Assembly (NCBI GenBank): GCA_013396915.1 | Contig: VWZL01000819.1 | Coordinates: 536,654 to 600,653, forward strand | Direction: 5' to 3' | Source: Stercorarius parasiticus | Lineage: Eukaryota; Chordata; Aves; Charadriiformes; Stercorariidae | DNA length: 64,000 nucleotides | Shown: one piece after another, positions 1-12,220 of the stretch | Numbering within the stretch: the first letter of the stretch is position 1 | Layout: each line of letters opens with the position of its first letter | Notes under the pieces: generated by a model | Seen by the model: the letters and a program-made list of their open reading frames with translations, nothing else | The model's database searches: none | Told to the model about the DNA's origin: nothing | Made by a program: the position numbers and the translations under genes

Positions 1-3000
1 GCTATCGCTTCTTGCAAGCAATTGATTGCAAGATGGAGGATATTCAGAGTGATTCAAATAGCTTTGGGATTGGTGGTAGCCCTGTATGTAATGACCCATT
101 TACATGAATGGAAAACTCCCAATACCTATTCCACGTTATTCATAATGCGAGCCACTTCTGTAACTTCTTTACTGATTTCCAGTGTTTCTGTACTGCGTTA
201 GCAGTTCTTTGATACCAGCTCTGATTTCCTGGGGTTCAAATAAATTCCATCTCCTAGTTTGTGAAAGCAGGTCCTCCCTGTTGACTGGTGATATTTTGTT
301 ATAGGTGAGTTTTGGTAGCCCAAGCGGTGTTATCTCTAGGAATGGACTTGCTATATGCTTATGTTGTGGGAGAAAAGTAGATAATGAGGATCTGGCTGAT
401 GTACTTACTGATTCAGTTTGTCTGCTGTTTGGGAAGGCAAAGGCAGTAACTGTAAAATTCCAAGTTTTTTCTGTTCAAGGTGAGTAAACATGGGGCTTTC
501 TCCTCCTCCTTTGAGGACCTTGAAAAAGTGCTAGTGAATATTTATATTTCCGGGTTTATCTCTTTATTTCCTCAATCTCTGAGTGCAGCTGGCTTGTCTG
601 ATGGTGGTTTGTGAGCAGTCAAAGCATGGTGAAGATTGACCTTCCCAGAGGCTGCTCATTATTTAAGTCATTTGTAGCCCAGTGTGTTAAAAACCTTTGA
701 AAATGAAGGCTGAAATGTTGTAAAGGAAAATGTTGAAAGGATTCATTGGATTTGCTTGAGATAGTCTGTGGCTCTCACACCATCCAACACCACCGTACAA
801 GGAGGACTCCAATTCTTCTGTTCATCTAGCTAAACTTGCTGAGAACTATAGTGACCATGCAATAATACCAAAAATCTCTTTTTGAAGATGACCAAACTGA
901 CATCCACAAAGGAGAGGTTTCCTCTCTAGAGGCAAGTTAGGATTTACATATGGTACCCATTTTTAAAAGTATGCTTTGCTATCAGGTACTTTGCTGAATA
1001 ACATTACATGTTTATAAAATACTCATCACCTTGTTGTGTGGACAAGGTAGTATGCATCCATTTCTTCAGTTCAATGTGCAAAGACGGATGATTACTCTTG
1101 GCTGTTATTCTTCTGCATGTTTGCAAAGAGAACCTGCATATGTTTAAGCAGCTTTTTTGCCTTTCATCTGCTATGGACATGCAGTTGCAATCATCATAGC
1201 AAAGCTTTAGGTTATCTTAACACTAGAGGTGTAGGCATGTTTAAAAAAAAAAGGTGAAATAACATGGCTGTGATGTAGCATACTTAAGTGCCTTTTTGAG
1301 TGTGGAAATGAAAATTTTTATAATCATTAATGGAGGCTTAGACTAAAACTGTTTCTCTAATATAGTTGTACGCCTCTTCCCACCCCACCTATAGGCAAAA
1401 AAAGATATGTTGTAATGGGATTTAATGAAAACTACATTTAAACATTCTTTAAATTATTCTTTTAAAATAGTTAGGATTTTACTGAACTGTCTTTGCCCTT
1501 TCCAGAAGAAAGCCACTGGACTTAAGTCCATCCATTGTGAAGGCAGAATAAAAAGTACAGCTCTTCTTCCAGAGATACAGTTAAGTACTTGCCTAATATA
1601 ACACCTAACTTGAGTTACAGACTACAATTTGCCAGCAGAATTCACTGCACTTTAGTGACAGGATAAGTATTTTGAATTTTACACCTGGAGAGTCTGAAGC
1701 ACTGGCAAAAGGCTTGATATGCCCCTGACCTTTCAGTAGACCACTAGCAAGACTGCGGGTAGACTAGATATCTTCTCTCTGTCCTGTGTTTTGCCTCACT
1801 CCAGGGAGAATCCTTCAGCAGAGAAATCCTGAGGAACTAGGCCAAGACCCTCGTGGGAGGCAGCTTTGAGAGTAATGTCTTGTACCTTTATATTGACCTA
1901 AGACTGTTGTCTACAGTCTATCTGACTACTGAGGTAGGGCAGTGAAGAACCATGCGGAAGATATTGCCAATGCATTTCCGTAGTCAGTGCAGTCTTTGTG
2001 GTTTATCATGCTTTCAAGATCACTTTGTATCAGAGTAGGTATCTCAAAATATAGTCTGAAAGGGCAAAAGTCCTCCTCTGCAGAGCCATCTTGTCTTAAG
2101 TATTTTCAGTAACTAACAAGGCATGACTATATCCTGGTCCACAAGGAGTGTTAAGAGAGGTGACAAAAATCTTGAGACCTTGTTCTCTACGGCTTCTCTT
2201 GGTCTGGGTGAAAAAGGAAAATGTCTTTAGGTATTCGAGTTAGGTAGCTGTTAGTTTTTCTTAACTTCTCAGAGATGTGGAAACATTAGCTTCCATATCT
2301 GGTGTGTTCTACTGAAGTCTTGAAATTCTGGAATTGGTTGTTAGGTGTTAAATAGAATCTAGCAGCTGTTCTTGTTAATGTTGGTTAGCAAGCAGGATTA
2401 AGGTGTCACTGCTTACAGATGTGATAATCTCTAGTCATTGACTTTTTTCATTAGTGGTACACTTTTGAATAAGGTCAAGACAGAAATGAACTTTTGGATG
2501 AGCTGAGTGGATCTTATTCCCATTTTGAAGCTAGAAAAAAAAATCAATAAACTTTCTTCTAATTTCCTGTGTTACTTAATTTCACAGTGAAAGCTGGACT
2601 AAGAGTTGAAATACTGAGAAAATGTTTACAGTATTTACTATAATACAAAATTTCGATCCTATGGAAAGGGATAGGATATCCTGCAGGTATGAATTCAGTT
2701 ACTGAATTAATTAGAAAAAAAAAATAAATCCCCAATCCCCTTTTTAAACTGTTCTTATCACACCAGAACACTTTTGTGTTTCAATATCTTTGAGCAGGCT
2801 ATTGCCAGCCTTGAGAATAGATTTGATGCAAGTTCTATTTTAATAGGTTCTGCAAAACTACAAGCAGTTTTATGGTTTGGCTTTTTTTTATATGTAGTTA
2901 AGTGATACTGTTATTTAAAAACAAAGTAAACAAAAAACCCACAAACACCCCCTCGCCCAATACTTAAATATTGAAAATTCAGTTTGTTCCTTAGCAAGTG

Positions 3001-3179
3001 ATTACACAAGTTTCTTGATAGGCTGGAACTGACTGCACAGTGCCAGCATCATACACCATGGTGGCCTACGTTATGTTGAGTCAGAATGGTTGCCAGAGTT
3101 AAAACTTGTTGTTTTCTTTCCTAAAAAAAACATGAAAAATATCTCATTTATCATGTTTTTTTATTACATCTTTATGCAG
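1..3179. other. Intron sequence upstream of the first recognised exon
   Basis: This AT-rich stretch has no DGK-like exon. The expected preceding exon, the end of the C1 region with a PPTWI..KKPQ type ending, is absent, so the intron begins left of the window. I see no recognisable repeat here apart from A-rich runs such as the A/C tract near 2928-2952. Confidence 0.8.
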
Positions 3180-3275
3180 GTGGTCTCCATACCAGGAGAC
3201 GAGCCTGATTGGGCAGGAGACTGGAGCCCCGAAGGGGAAACGGGCGTCTCCTACCCCTATTGGGAGGGTTGGCAG
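3180..3275 (+). CDS. DGKI: Candidate cassette exon of DGKI (32 codons, phase 0-0)
   Basis: An open 96-nt block lies between a T-rich tract ending in an acceptor (tttatgcag) and a donor (cag|gtacaa). Both edges are phase 0, matching the phase-0 start of the next exon at 3576. The peptide starts VVSIPGDEPDW and ends YPYWEGWQ. It has seven acidic residues, four Trp and no Lys or Arg. The block is GC-richer than the intron around it. I do not recall this segment in mammalian DGKI. If used, it would insert an acidic patch between the C1 region and the basic MARCKS-like segment. It could also be a chance open block or an unrecognised repeat; the downstream flank stays open in the same frame to 3416, so openness alone is weak evidence. 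Confidence 0.4.
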
Positions 3276-3575
3276 GTACAACATGTGGTGTTATGTGAGT
3301 CTATGGGAGCATCTGATCTTTTTCCCCCCTCACAGCGTGGGAAAGTTTCCAGTTCCAAAGCACCAGTCTGGTCTCCGTGTGTGGCTTTCTCCATAAACGG
3401 TGGTGTGGAAGTGTAAAGCATGCAGCGCATGTAATTTAAATCTCGAGCATGTGCCAGATACTCTTATCATTCTCCAAGTGGACATGCATGGAAGAGCTTC
3501 GTAAAGGGGCTCTGTCTGGGCCTGTCTTCTAAATTTTGTTTTGCTTTTCATGTATTCTTTTTTCTTTTGATGTAG

Positions 3576-3650
3576 AACTCTTTAAAGACTTCAACACGGC
3601 GAAAGAAGAGAACGTCTTTTAAAAGAAAAGCCAGCAAAAGAGGCAATGAA
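3576..3650 (+). CDS. DGKI: DGKI exon 1 of window: MARCKS-like basic/NLS segment
   Basis: The exon has 25 codons, phase 0 to 0, acceptor tgatgtag and donor gaa|gtaggt. It begins NSLKTSTRRKKRTSFKRK. This is the basic segment that type IV DGKs share with the MARCKS phosphorylation-site domain; it acts as a nuclear localisation signal and its serines are PKC substrates. It links the C1 domains, outside the window, to the catalytic domain. The end reads KRGNE and joins DNKGRP of the next exon. The mammalian protein as I recall it has one more residue at this junction, so the donor may have shifted by one codon. Confidence 0.93.
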
Positions 3651-4846
3651 GTAGGTATTCAAGTGCTTTGGAAATCAGCGTCCTTTTGTTTAAATGTCTA
3701 AATACAGACTTTAAAGTTTATTTTTTTCTGCAGTGTTTAATTTTTTCCCCCCACTGAAAAATTCCATGTTAATTAATTTGTTGTGGGAATAAATCAGTTT
3801 TGATAAAACTTGTATGAGAAGTTTTATTTCCTGAGTTGATTCTTCATGAAACAACATACCAGACTCCAGAAGGACCAGCAGCCTAGTGAAACAGCATTCC
3901 CTTGGGATGTAAGAGACTTGGCTCTTGGTATGTGAAACTGGGATTGTGAAATCCGTGGTGAGTGCGTTGACACAAGGGTCTGGTCCGATTTGAGGGTCTC
4001 TCCCTCAAGAGTTCTTATATTGGAAATATTCTGTTTGTGTGAAAATTGACACTGGACCACAGAGAAAGAGAAAACAGATGAATGGTTTGGTTTATCACAT
4101 AACTTATAGAAGACTGTGTTTTCAGATCCTGCCTAGTGGTTTATGTATGTAGATGAACAACAGCCTCACAGGGAGAGGTGGAGGGACACTCATATCTGCA
4201 TAGCCAGAGCTCTCTGGTTAAGGTCCTCACTTGGGTGGTGGGACAACTGCAGACCAGAAACTTGAATCTGTGCCTGCCACAGCCCAGGGGGGTGTCCTAA
4301 CTACTGGGCTCTCTAGTGTCCTGCAGGTGTAGGGAGTAGCAAGGCAAATGGCTTCCTCATTGACATGTCATGTTTGGCCTGTGGCAATTGTTCAAAGGTG
4401 GGAGGGCCGGCAAGGCCAAGAAATCAAGAGCAGATCATCTGCAACTGAGTGCTGATACAACTTGTCTGTTAGATGGAATTAATGAAATAAGTAGCTTATG
4501 TCATTCTATTTTCCACTGGAAAATTGTTCCTATTAGAAATAGCACTTTATATGACACATTATTAGTGCTGTGTGAATAATTGTTTTTTTGGGAAATACCA
4601 TTGAGTAACAATTTAAAATAATTTTGTGCTGGCCTGAAGTAGGGTTTGTTTTTTTTCCCCTTTTATCTTCTTATTCTGTTGTCTCAGCTGGATAAATTAG
4701 TCTCAGATAAGCACCACATTCACATGGCTGTACTGGCTCCAGTACCTGAGGTAGTTTTGTCAGAGTTAGGTTTGATCTCCTGCATGTGTTATGCCATGGA
4801 AGCACATATAGCTTGTACTAAAGTTGTTCTTGGTTCTGTTTCTCAG
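3651..4846. other. Intron 1
   Basis: This 1.2-kb intron contains a probable old tRNA-derived SINE around 4150-4315 (minus strand), listed separately. Nothing else is recognised. Confidence 0.85.
4150..4315 (-). repeat. Old tRNA-derived SINE relic
   Basis: Read on the minus strand, the sequence gives agcccagtagttaggac, a degenerate A box, and about 45 bases later agattcaagttt, a degenerate B box. This arrangement is usual for tRNA-derived SINEs found across birds and reptiles. The copy is diverged, and its exact ends and family cannot be fixed by eye. Confidence 0.45.
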
Positions 4847-4942
4847 GATAACAAAGGTCGGCCATTTGTGATAAAGCCTATCTCCTCTCCACTTATGAAG
4901 CCGCTACTGGTTTTTGTCAATCCAAAAAGTGGAGGGAATCAG
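4847..4942 (+). CDS. DGKI: DGKI exon 2 of window: start of catalytic domain
   Basis: The exon has 32 codons, phase 0 to 0, acceptor tgtttctcag and donor cag|gtaaga. It encodes [19 protein letters not shown] and then [13 protein letters not shown], the first beta strand and the NPKSGG loop of the DAGKc fold that opens the ATP-binding lobe. An ATG at 4646 lies in frame upstream, but the bases between it and the exon are intron: they show no DGK similarity and end in a good acceptor. Confidence 0.97.
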
Positions 4943-6210
4943 GTAAGAACATCATCTGGATCCAGGTCACAAAGTTTAGTTTAGCAACAGTGTTTCTGCA
5001 AATTAGAGTAGTTTTATTCTCATTTATATATTAATATATATTTATATAGAGAATATAAAACGAAACTGCTAAGACTTGGATTCAAAACAAAGAAAAAAAT
5101 TTGGTCTTTCTCACAGTGTGTAATTCAGTTGCAAAACTCCTTGCCATAGGATTCTGTGGATGCTAAAAATTTACATGGGCTGAAGGAGAGATTTAGAAGA
5201 TGAAATCCTGAAGGTTACCGAAGTCCTGGACCCCTCCTCTGTCTCAAGAGTTCTATGAACTCCAAATAGCTGAGGCTGGAGAATACCTACAGCAAACATC
5301 CCATTTATTTTCTCTGTTCTTATACCTTTTCCTAGGCATTTTGACTACTATTCTTGGTTCTTCACTTATGGGAAAGTGTCAGACAGAAGAACAATAGCTC
5401 AGGAGGGGGAGCTATCAAAAATTCTTGACTTGCACCCCCTAGACTATGTCTGAAATGCATTCTTGAATTACTTCAAAATACAAGTGGGCCCCATGGGGTT
5501 CTGAGCCCTCTTCTGCTAGTAAGAGACCCTGCCACTTTGTGTCTGGGCAGAACACAAAGGAAGGGAATAGAGTGTCTGGAATATGAACCCAATCAGATAT
5601 GAATTGAGAAGGTAGAAATTAAATCTGTAGGTCATGGGCTGGCCATACTGTATCAAGTGAGGGAGCATTGGGGCAGCTGTAGCCCAGGGTCCTTGGCTCC
5701 TACTTCATTAGGTGTTAGAGGGCTACAGTTATGAGTGTTCATGGTGGTGATGGTGGAGGTCAAAGTAGTGTCATTGCTTGGATCTCGTGCAGGACGCTGT
5801 TCAATGTGATGGTGACTTTGCCCACAAGCTTGTTCAACTTCTTGCTGTCATGGATGGCTGAGGGTGGTGTGTGATAACAGAAATTTCTTTTTGCAGGTGG
5901 TGAGAGGTAGGAGAACAGGTTTCTGTGGAAGCTGAACCTTTGGTGTGACCTTGAATGTCTGTTCTTATGAACTGTTAATGATCTGTCTTGTTAAATTTAG
6001 TCTATATGTATACATGTTCACCCCGCCCAGATTGGTGGGTCACTATTTTATAGAGCAGTCATCAGCTATGCCACTTCCTAGTTTGTCTTTTTCTTGGTTT
6101 ATGTTTGCTTTGTAAAACAATCCAAATATAGTGAATATTTAACAATATTATTTCTAATAATCACAAAGCTATTCATAATTTCTCGTCCTTTGATTTTTCT
6201 CTTTTCCCAG
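4943..6210. other. Intron 2
   Basis: This 1.27-kb intron has an AT-repeat stretch near 5025-5050. The block at 5190-5400 looks like a diverged interspersed repeat, but I cannot assign a family. Confidence 0.75.
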
Positions 6211-6293
6211 GGCACCAAGGTTCTCCAAACATTTATGTGGTATTTGAATCCACGCCAGGTCTTTGATCTCTCTCAGGAAGGGCCAAGAGATGC
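6211..6293 (+). CDS. DGKI: DGKI exon 3 of window: catalytic domain
   Basis: The exon is 83 nt, entering in phase 0 and leaving with two bases of an Ala codon (gc|gtaagt). It reads [20 protein letters not shown] and then [17 protein letters not shown] is a hallmark of DGK catalytic domains. The acceptor is ttttcccag. Confidence 0.97.
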
Positions 6294-7754
6294 GTAAGTT
6301 CTCAAGCCTTCAGTGCTGCAAAGCATAATTCTTTTCTTATCAGGAAAGAAGTCAAATGTCTAACTTGGGTAGATCGGTAGACTGTGCATTGGATGCGTCC
6401 AGGTTTTCGTAGTGGTGGTGGGGTAGGCTGCAGTGGTGGCTTCTGTGACAAGAGATCGGGAGCTGCCCCTATGTCAGACAGCCAGGTCCAGAACGGCTCC
6501 AAGACGGACCCGCTGGTCAGGTACCAATGGTCAATGGTGCCTGACCATTTCCTGGTGTCTGAGCATTGCAATGGGGTGAAGCTGCCTCCAGATTTCCATA
6601 CATGACAGTAGCACTGCAAGTACCTCTACTTGCTGAGTAACTAATTCGGCTTCTCTAGGCAATAGCTGTGACCCTCTTCCAGGGGATGGAGGACCTGTCT
6701 TTAAAGGGGTGATTCTCACTGCTAAGGGTTAAGAGACTATCCTTCTATGGTATTTCAGATAGGGAAAGTTGCTTCAATTAGGCAGCACAAAAATACAGTA
6801 ATCATGTAAAATCAAATATTTACCTGTATAAGAATGGTCCACATATTTGCTATTCATACTTCTAGAGCACCCAAGCCTTTTTTCCTTCTCAAACACCCCC
6901 ACTGCTGCTCCCCTCATGATGTATAGAAGCTTTAAAGTATGCATACATTTTTCAGAGCTGTGTAATGAAGTTAAAGGAGGATTAGGTCCTCTGGTCACTC
7001 AGCTCTCTCCATGTGACTGTACCCCCTCCATTGGGAGATATTTCATTATGCCTCTCTCATGCAGCTGAAGGAACATGTCTATAATGGGTGCTTTTTTTGG
7101 CTTTCCTGATTGTATCTTAGATCAGATACCCAGAGAAAGAGCTCTGTTAGAAGTTATTGCCTTCTGTGGTGTTAAAGAAATAGTTACCAGCTGAAGCAGC
7201 TGTCATGTCCTACATGCTCAGCAAATCCTGAAGAGGAAAATTAAATTTTGTTTAAAAATCTCAATGTTTATATGTGTTTTCTTTAAGATAATAGAAAAAT
7301 GGAAGATTTTTGTTAGGTCTAGAGGCAACATGAGAATCTGGCCTTTCAGATTTAGCATGGGAACATACGTAACTGATCACATACTTTTCCGGAGGCGCTG
7401 CCTAACCATGGAGGAAGGCCCCCTTTCACATCCTAGTGGTTTTTGTGTGTGTGTCTGTGTCTGTGAAGGTGTGAAGTGAGCCGCAGGGCTCAGGCTGGAG
7501 TGGGGCAGATGCTGCCCACGGCTGCCAGGGCTGATGCCTCCTCACTGCTGAAGCTTTCTGTAACACTGAGAATTTCTTTTTTTAAAAATTTTTCTGCCTC
7601 CACCCACACCTTTAGTCATGAATATTGGAAGATGCAATAAGCGGCGGTTAAACTGTCACTTGGCAAAGTGCACAGAAAGTGCCTGCATCATTGCTCTGAC
7701 TTCTTTTTTCTTTTTTTTTTTTTCCTCTTTTCTCCCTTTATGTCCCCTGGCCAG
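6294..7754. other. Intron 3
   Basis: This 1.46-kb intron holds a probable LTR fragment near 6400-6545, a short GT repeat near 7441-7471 and a long T-run just before the next acceptor (7700-7738). Confidence 0.8.
6400..6545 (+). mobile_element. Avian endogenous-retrovirus LTR fragment
   Basis: This is a GC-rich island in an AT-rich intron. It contains ggctccaagacggacccgct and an upstream ggcttctgtgacaagag stretch that I recognise as recurring in LTRs of avian endogenous retroviruses. No internal retroviral coding sequence accompanies it. It is truncated and the exact boundaries are uncertain. Confidence 0.45.
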
Positions 7755-7815
7755 GCTGGAGCTGTACAGAAAAGTGCCAAACTTGCGGATCCTGGCCTGC
7801 GGCGGGGATGGTACG
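7755..7815 (+). CDS. DGKI: DGKI exon 4 of window: GGDGT nucleotide-binding motif
   Basis: The exon is 61 nt; one base completes the Ala codon and 20 codons follow, ending in phase 0. It reads [20 protein letters not shown]. The Gly-rich GGDGT loop is the ATP-binding signature of the diacylglycerol kinase/sphingosine kinase fold, and mutation of its glycines is known to inactivate DGKs. The donor acg|gtaggt is followed 3.6 kb later by VGWIL. The acceptor ggccag is preceded by a long T-rich tract. Confidence 0.97.
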
Positions 7816-10800
7816 GTAGGTGGCCGCTGCCTGGCAGCCCTGTGCTCTTCGCCAAGAGAATAAATTCCTCACAGTTGTGGGATTCCCACCTCGTGATGTC
7901 TGGAGAGCCAGATAACGTACCTTACGCTTGTGAAATTTACTCTTAAAATTTTCTGTGGGGCCTGGCCTGTGTAATGATGGGCCAGATCCTAATGATCAAG
8001 GCCCTGTCTGCTTTATGCACAAAGATTTGGTACAGCTCAAAAAAAAAAAAAAAGATTAACTTTGCTGGCCTCCTCTCACTGTTTGCACAGGTCTGAGGGT
8101 CTAGTAGGTTAAGTCAGTGTCTGGGGGCCACTATATCCGAATTTCTGCTCCTTCCTGCTATCGTCTCCATGATGTCTGAGCACAAACAGTGTCTCCTCTG
8201 TGCCTAAAGAGAGTGAGTTTCCCCGCTTTCTTTACAAAGCATCGGTAAGGAAGGATGTTGCATTGGTCATACTACTACTCTGGGATCTGGCAGGTCGAGG
8301 GTCAATATTTTTCTTTGCTGAACTTCTGTGTGCTCTTGGATAAGTGAAAAGGGTCAGATCTTTACAGGATTTAGGCACTTTCAGTTGGAGACCAGCTCTG
8401 TGGTTTGGGGCCTGGAGGCTGAGAGTGGTAACGGAGGCATTGCAACCACATAACTCTTTCCAGTGCGTAGGAATATTGTAAATCTCAGTCTGTGCCACTG
8501 AGTGCTTAAATACCGTTGAAAAACTGACCTTTAATTGCTGCGAAGATCAGTTCCCTAAACATGCACTTGATAATAGTTGTAACCGTAAGTATGGTAAAGA
8601 AAATGCATTACTGGTTGCAAGGTGCAATGGCTGGCCAGGATAGATATATGTAGATATTTAAGGCATGGGGAGGCTTTTTTTTTCCCTTTTTTTTTTTTTT
8701 TTCTGTTTTGTTTTGTAGTGAGCTGAACCAAACCTCAACCCATCCCTGTTTGAACTTCTGGGGGAACTTTCTGTTCAGCTTTTAAAATGGTAGCTGTATG
8801 CTTATTAATACCAGTGCTTCCTCTGCAAAAGTGAAGAAAATACGTGATTTGACTATTGTTCTGCTGGTACCTGGGGCAATAAGATACTACTGAATTGTGA
8901 ATGTTTCTGAAGAAACCTGCAAGGCATTGCTTTAGCAGGAGACATAGCTGCAAAAAAGAGTTTCAATCTGTTTCTGAAATTTTTTGCAGCTTCCAGCTGA
9001 GGAAGCCAATATTTTATTGGGGGGAAGGGGAGATATTAATCCTGAAAGTATTAAAATAGAAATGAATGCAACTACATTTAAGTCTGACCATCCTTTGTTT
9101 TCCCTTTGCTGAGCAGTGCAAGCGACAGGTGGCAGCACCTTCTCATTAGTATGAGCAGCACTCCGCTATTAACTTTGCTGCTCAGTTTGAAGCAAATTAA
9201 TATCTAGTTATTCCCAAAGCCATTACATCTAGAAATGAAAAATCTGGCTCAAATGGACTTAGTGAATATTCAATGAGACCAGATGTTACCTTTCATTATT
9301 GAGGTGAAACAGAACTTATTGTAACTTTTCCATCATTGCTGCTTGCTGTTCCTTTCCAGGGCATAAGTGGAAAGCTTTGCTTGCAAAGCAGTCAGGAGCT
9401 TTCCGTTTACAGGGAAATGATAGTCTTTGTCATCCTTGATTGTAAAACTAATGTGCAAAGTTTAGAAATGACCTCAAGTTAAATAGCAATGTTGTACTTA
9501 TAAATTAGTAATTTGAAGTTTCTGTTAAAAGCATTTACAAAAGTGGTGGGTATTGTAATGCTACCTGCACCAGTGAGAGGCTGAGGCACAAATGTATGGA
9601 TTAAGTCATTGGCAATGACAAAGGGCTGATGACAAAAGACTCTAAGAAGTCCTGGCCTTGGTGAAGTTATTGGGAATCTTTATTCTTCCTCCTGTCATCA
9701 ATATTGAAGGATAGAGTTTTGAAAAGTGTAGAGCATTACATATCTCTGAAAATCTCTTAATGACTGTACTTAGTCCTACCATGATGACTATGATAGACCT
9801 AAGTACCTTTGGTGACATCCAAGTTCATGAGAGTTATAAATGGTTCAGATGACTGTTGTCAGACAATGAGCCCTAATGTGGATTCACATCCCAGGTGAAC
9901 GCTTTAATTATTGTACAGGTGGTTATGATAAATAACTGTCTGATAAATGCTGTTTACACTTAATTGAATTTCTTCAAGATACTTTGAGAAAGACATACCC
10001 TAGAACGTGAAATACGGTGGTGTTTGCTATATCTATCAGGCCACCCCCTCTCCAGTCCTTCAAATTCCAACTGTGGTACCCAGGGCCCATGTTATGCTAG
10101 GTACCTTTTGTGAAGCTCCAGTTTCATCCCAGTTTGGGGTAAAAATATATTTGAAATCATAGTAATGGGGAGCTAGGGATTTTTCCTCCTCCCATAGTTG
10201 GGGGGGGAAAAATCCTGTTCAGCCACAGTCCAGATTTCAGTTTTATGTCATATTTAAAAGCTCACATTTCTGGTAGAGACTGCATCTTTGGACATTGGTG
10301 TTAGGTAAAAAAAAAAGGGATCAAACTTTATCTTATGTTTAATTTTTTCTTAATTCTTTAATTAAAAATGCAGCACAGCTTCTTTCACATTATGTATTTG
10401 TTTTGTAAAGGTAAGAAATAGTTTAAGAAATAGCCCTATTTTCTTTAAGAAAGAATTTCAGTCATAAAAAGTTTCAGCAACTCTTTTTTACTGCCTTGGA
10501 AATTACCATTTGATGTAAACAAAATATTTTGCAGTAATTTTTCCTTTTGGCTAGATTTCTATTTAAAAGTTTTATGTAGTCCAGAACAGGGACTGGAGAG
10601 AGAAACAGTTCTTCTAAAATAACCAGTAACTTATGATACAGAAGAGTCAGGTTCATTGCTCCAACCCAAAGTCTTCAACCCTGAACATTACAGTTTGTCT
10701 GTTATTCTAGTCTTTTAGTCTTCTATTTATATATATGTGTGTGTATATGACTAGAATATATATGTTTTATGCTTTGCAATGATTGAAATGAGAGATGCTC

Positions 10801-11390
10801 AGCAAGAAGGTCACTTGCTTGAGGAATGGGAGACCTGTGGGCAAGTCCATGCTTGACTTGATCTGGACCCTCTGTTCCAGTTCCAGGACACGTTCTGAGA
10901 TACCGTGCTGTTTTAATGTGTGTCTCACATTTTCTTTCATGACAGCATAAGGGCACTCTTAAAAAAAAAAATGATCTTGAATCATCCATATTATTCTTCA
11001 CTCATTTTTACATACAGTATTTTTCAGAGCAACAGTTAGGCAACCTTGGCCAGCTGTAATTTTATGTATTTTCATTTCCTGCTTAAAAAACAGCAGTTTA
11101 TGCGCTGCCTTTCCTCAGTAACTCTGTGTGCTGTCAAAAGATAGCCAGTGTTTAATTCACAGTGCTTCTGATGCACAGGAGCTTCACAAAAACTGCTGGA
11201 CCTGTTATCTGAAAGGTGAAACCTCAGATGAGACAGTTGCAGAGTTAAATTTCAGATATCCTAATTTTTCCTTCTCCCTTTTGTTTTACTCGATCTTCTC
11301 TGTAAAGGGGATATGATCAAAATATGTCCCTTTCCTTTTTCACATCCTTTTTAATCGTCCTAACAATTCTCTGCACTTCCTGTTTTATAG
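7816..11390. other. Intron 4
   Basis: This 3.6-kb intron contains A- or T-runs (8040-8054, 8677-8702), a short AT/GT repeat at 10728-10750, and a segment near 9575-9620 (gctgaggcacaaatg) that faintly resembles ancient SINE cores. No exon-like block was found. Confidence 0.75.
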
Positions 11391-11504
11391 GTGGGCTGGA
11401 TCCTCTCCATCCTTGATGAGCTGCAACTCAGCCCCCCACCTCCTGTGGCTGTCCTTCCGCTTGGCACTGGGAATGACCTTGCCCGCACCCTCAACTGGGG
11501 TGGG
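11391..11504 (+). CDS. DGKI: DGKI exon 5 of window: catalytic core
   Basis: The exon has 38 codons, phase 0 to 0, acceptor tgttttatag and donor ggg|gtaagc. It encodes [20 protein letters not shown] and then [28 protein letters not shown] is the second conserved DAGKc signature, shaping the substrate and nucleotide site. The loop SPPPPVAV reads SPQPPVGV in mammalian DGKI as I recall it. Confidence 0.98.
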
Positions 11505-12082
11505 GTAAGCGCTGACTGGGGTACCTTTATGTGCGGGCTCTCAACTTGCTGGTCTGATTTAGCTGTGTAGTTGGGTGCAACTTCATTTTGGCTAAAAAAG
11601 CAGGCAGGGCTGTGTCCAAGGTCTGCTTCAGTGAGGCACAATAGTTCAGTTCAATTTCCAGTCTGGAATCTTGAATTACTAATGATGTAGTTGTTGTAAT
11701 AAAAGTGTATGTAGATGTATCTGTCCGGTATTTCGGACCAAGTGATGACGAAGGTATGCAGGCTTCTAATTTAAGCACAATTTAAACTTTATTTCTTGGT
11801 GTTTATCCTTAACTATACCACTAGAGTTACTCCAGGCAAGGCAAACACACTTTGAGTTCCTCTCCTTGTGGTCTTACTTTGCCCACTCAAGGCTTGTGTG
11901 CCTCAGCAATAGCTTGTTAAAATGCTTGGTATATGAAAATTTAGCAATGTTTTGAGGTGTTCTTAGGAACGCTTGATCTGGCCTCTGTGAAAGGAGGGAA
12001 GTCTGCCAGGTAATTGGTGAGTGACTTGCTTTGCTTTCACTATCCGTGGCTGATACTCTGGTGACACTCCCTCTGCTGTCAG
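11505..12082. other. Intron 5
   Basis: This 578-base intron shows no repeat or exon-like block that I can recognise. Confidence 0.85.
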
Positions 12083-12220
12083 GGTTATACAGATGAGCCA
12101 GTGTCCAAGATCCTGTGCCATGTAGAAGATGGGACCATTGTACAGCTGGACCGCTGGAATCTCCAGGTTGAGCGCAACCCTGATTTGCCACAGGATGAGC
12201 TGGAGGATGGGGCACGTAAG
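12083..12220 (+). CDS. DGKI: DGKI exon 6 of window: end of catalytic domain
   Basis: The exon has 46 codons, phase 0 to 0. It reads [20 protein letters not shown], then [15 protein letters not shown], and ends EDGARK. It closes the DAGKc domain before the hinge to the accessory domain. The donor is aag|gttaga, chosen because the next exon starts [10 protein letters not shown] in phase 0. A more canonical-looking GTAAGG lies five bases upstream (12216), but using it would shift the frame. Confidence 0.95.

Noticed and set aside
1..3179. Upstream C1-domain exon of DGKI
   Set aside because: Searched for the Cys/His-rich pattern and the PPTW..KKPQ ending in + frames; not present.
3330..3416. Second exon after the acceptor-like ttttcccccctcacag
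   Set aside because: The acceptor looks good but no in-frame donor of reasonable quality follows before the stop.
4646..4984. 112-codon + strand frame taken as a separate gene
   Set aside because: Only 4847-4942 is coding; the rest is flanking intron read in the same frame up to a stop.
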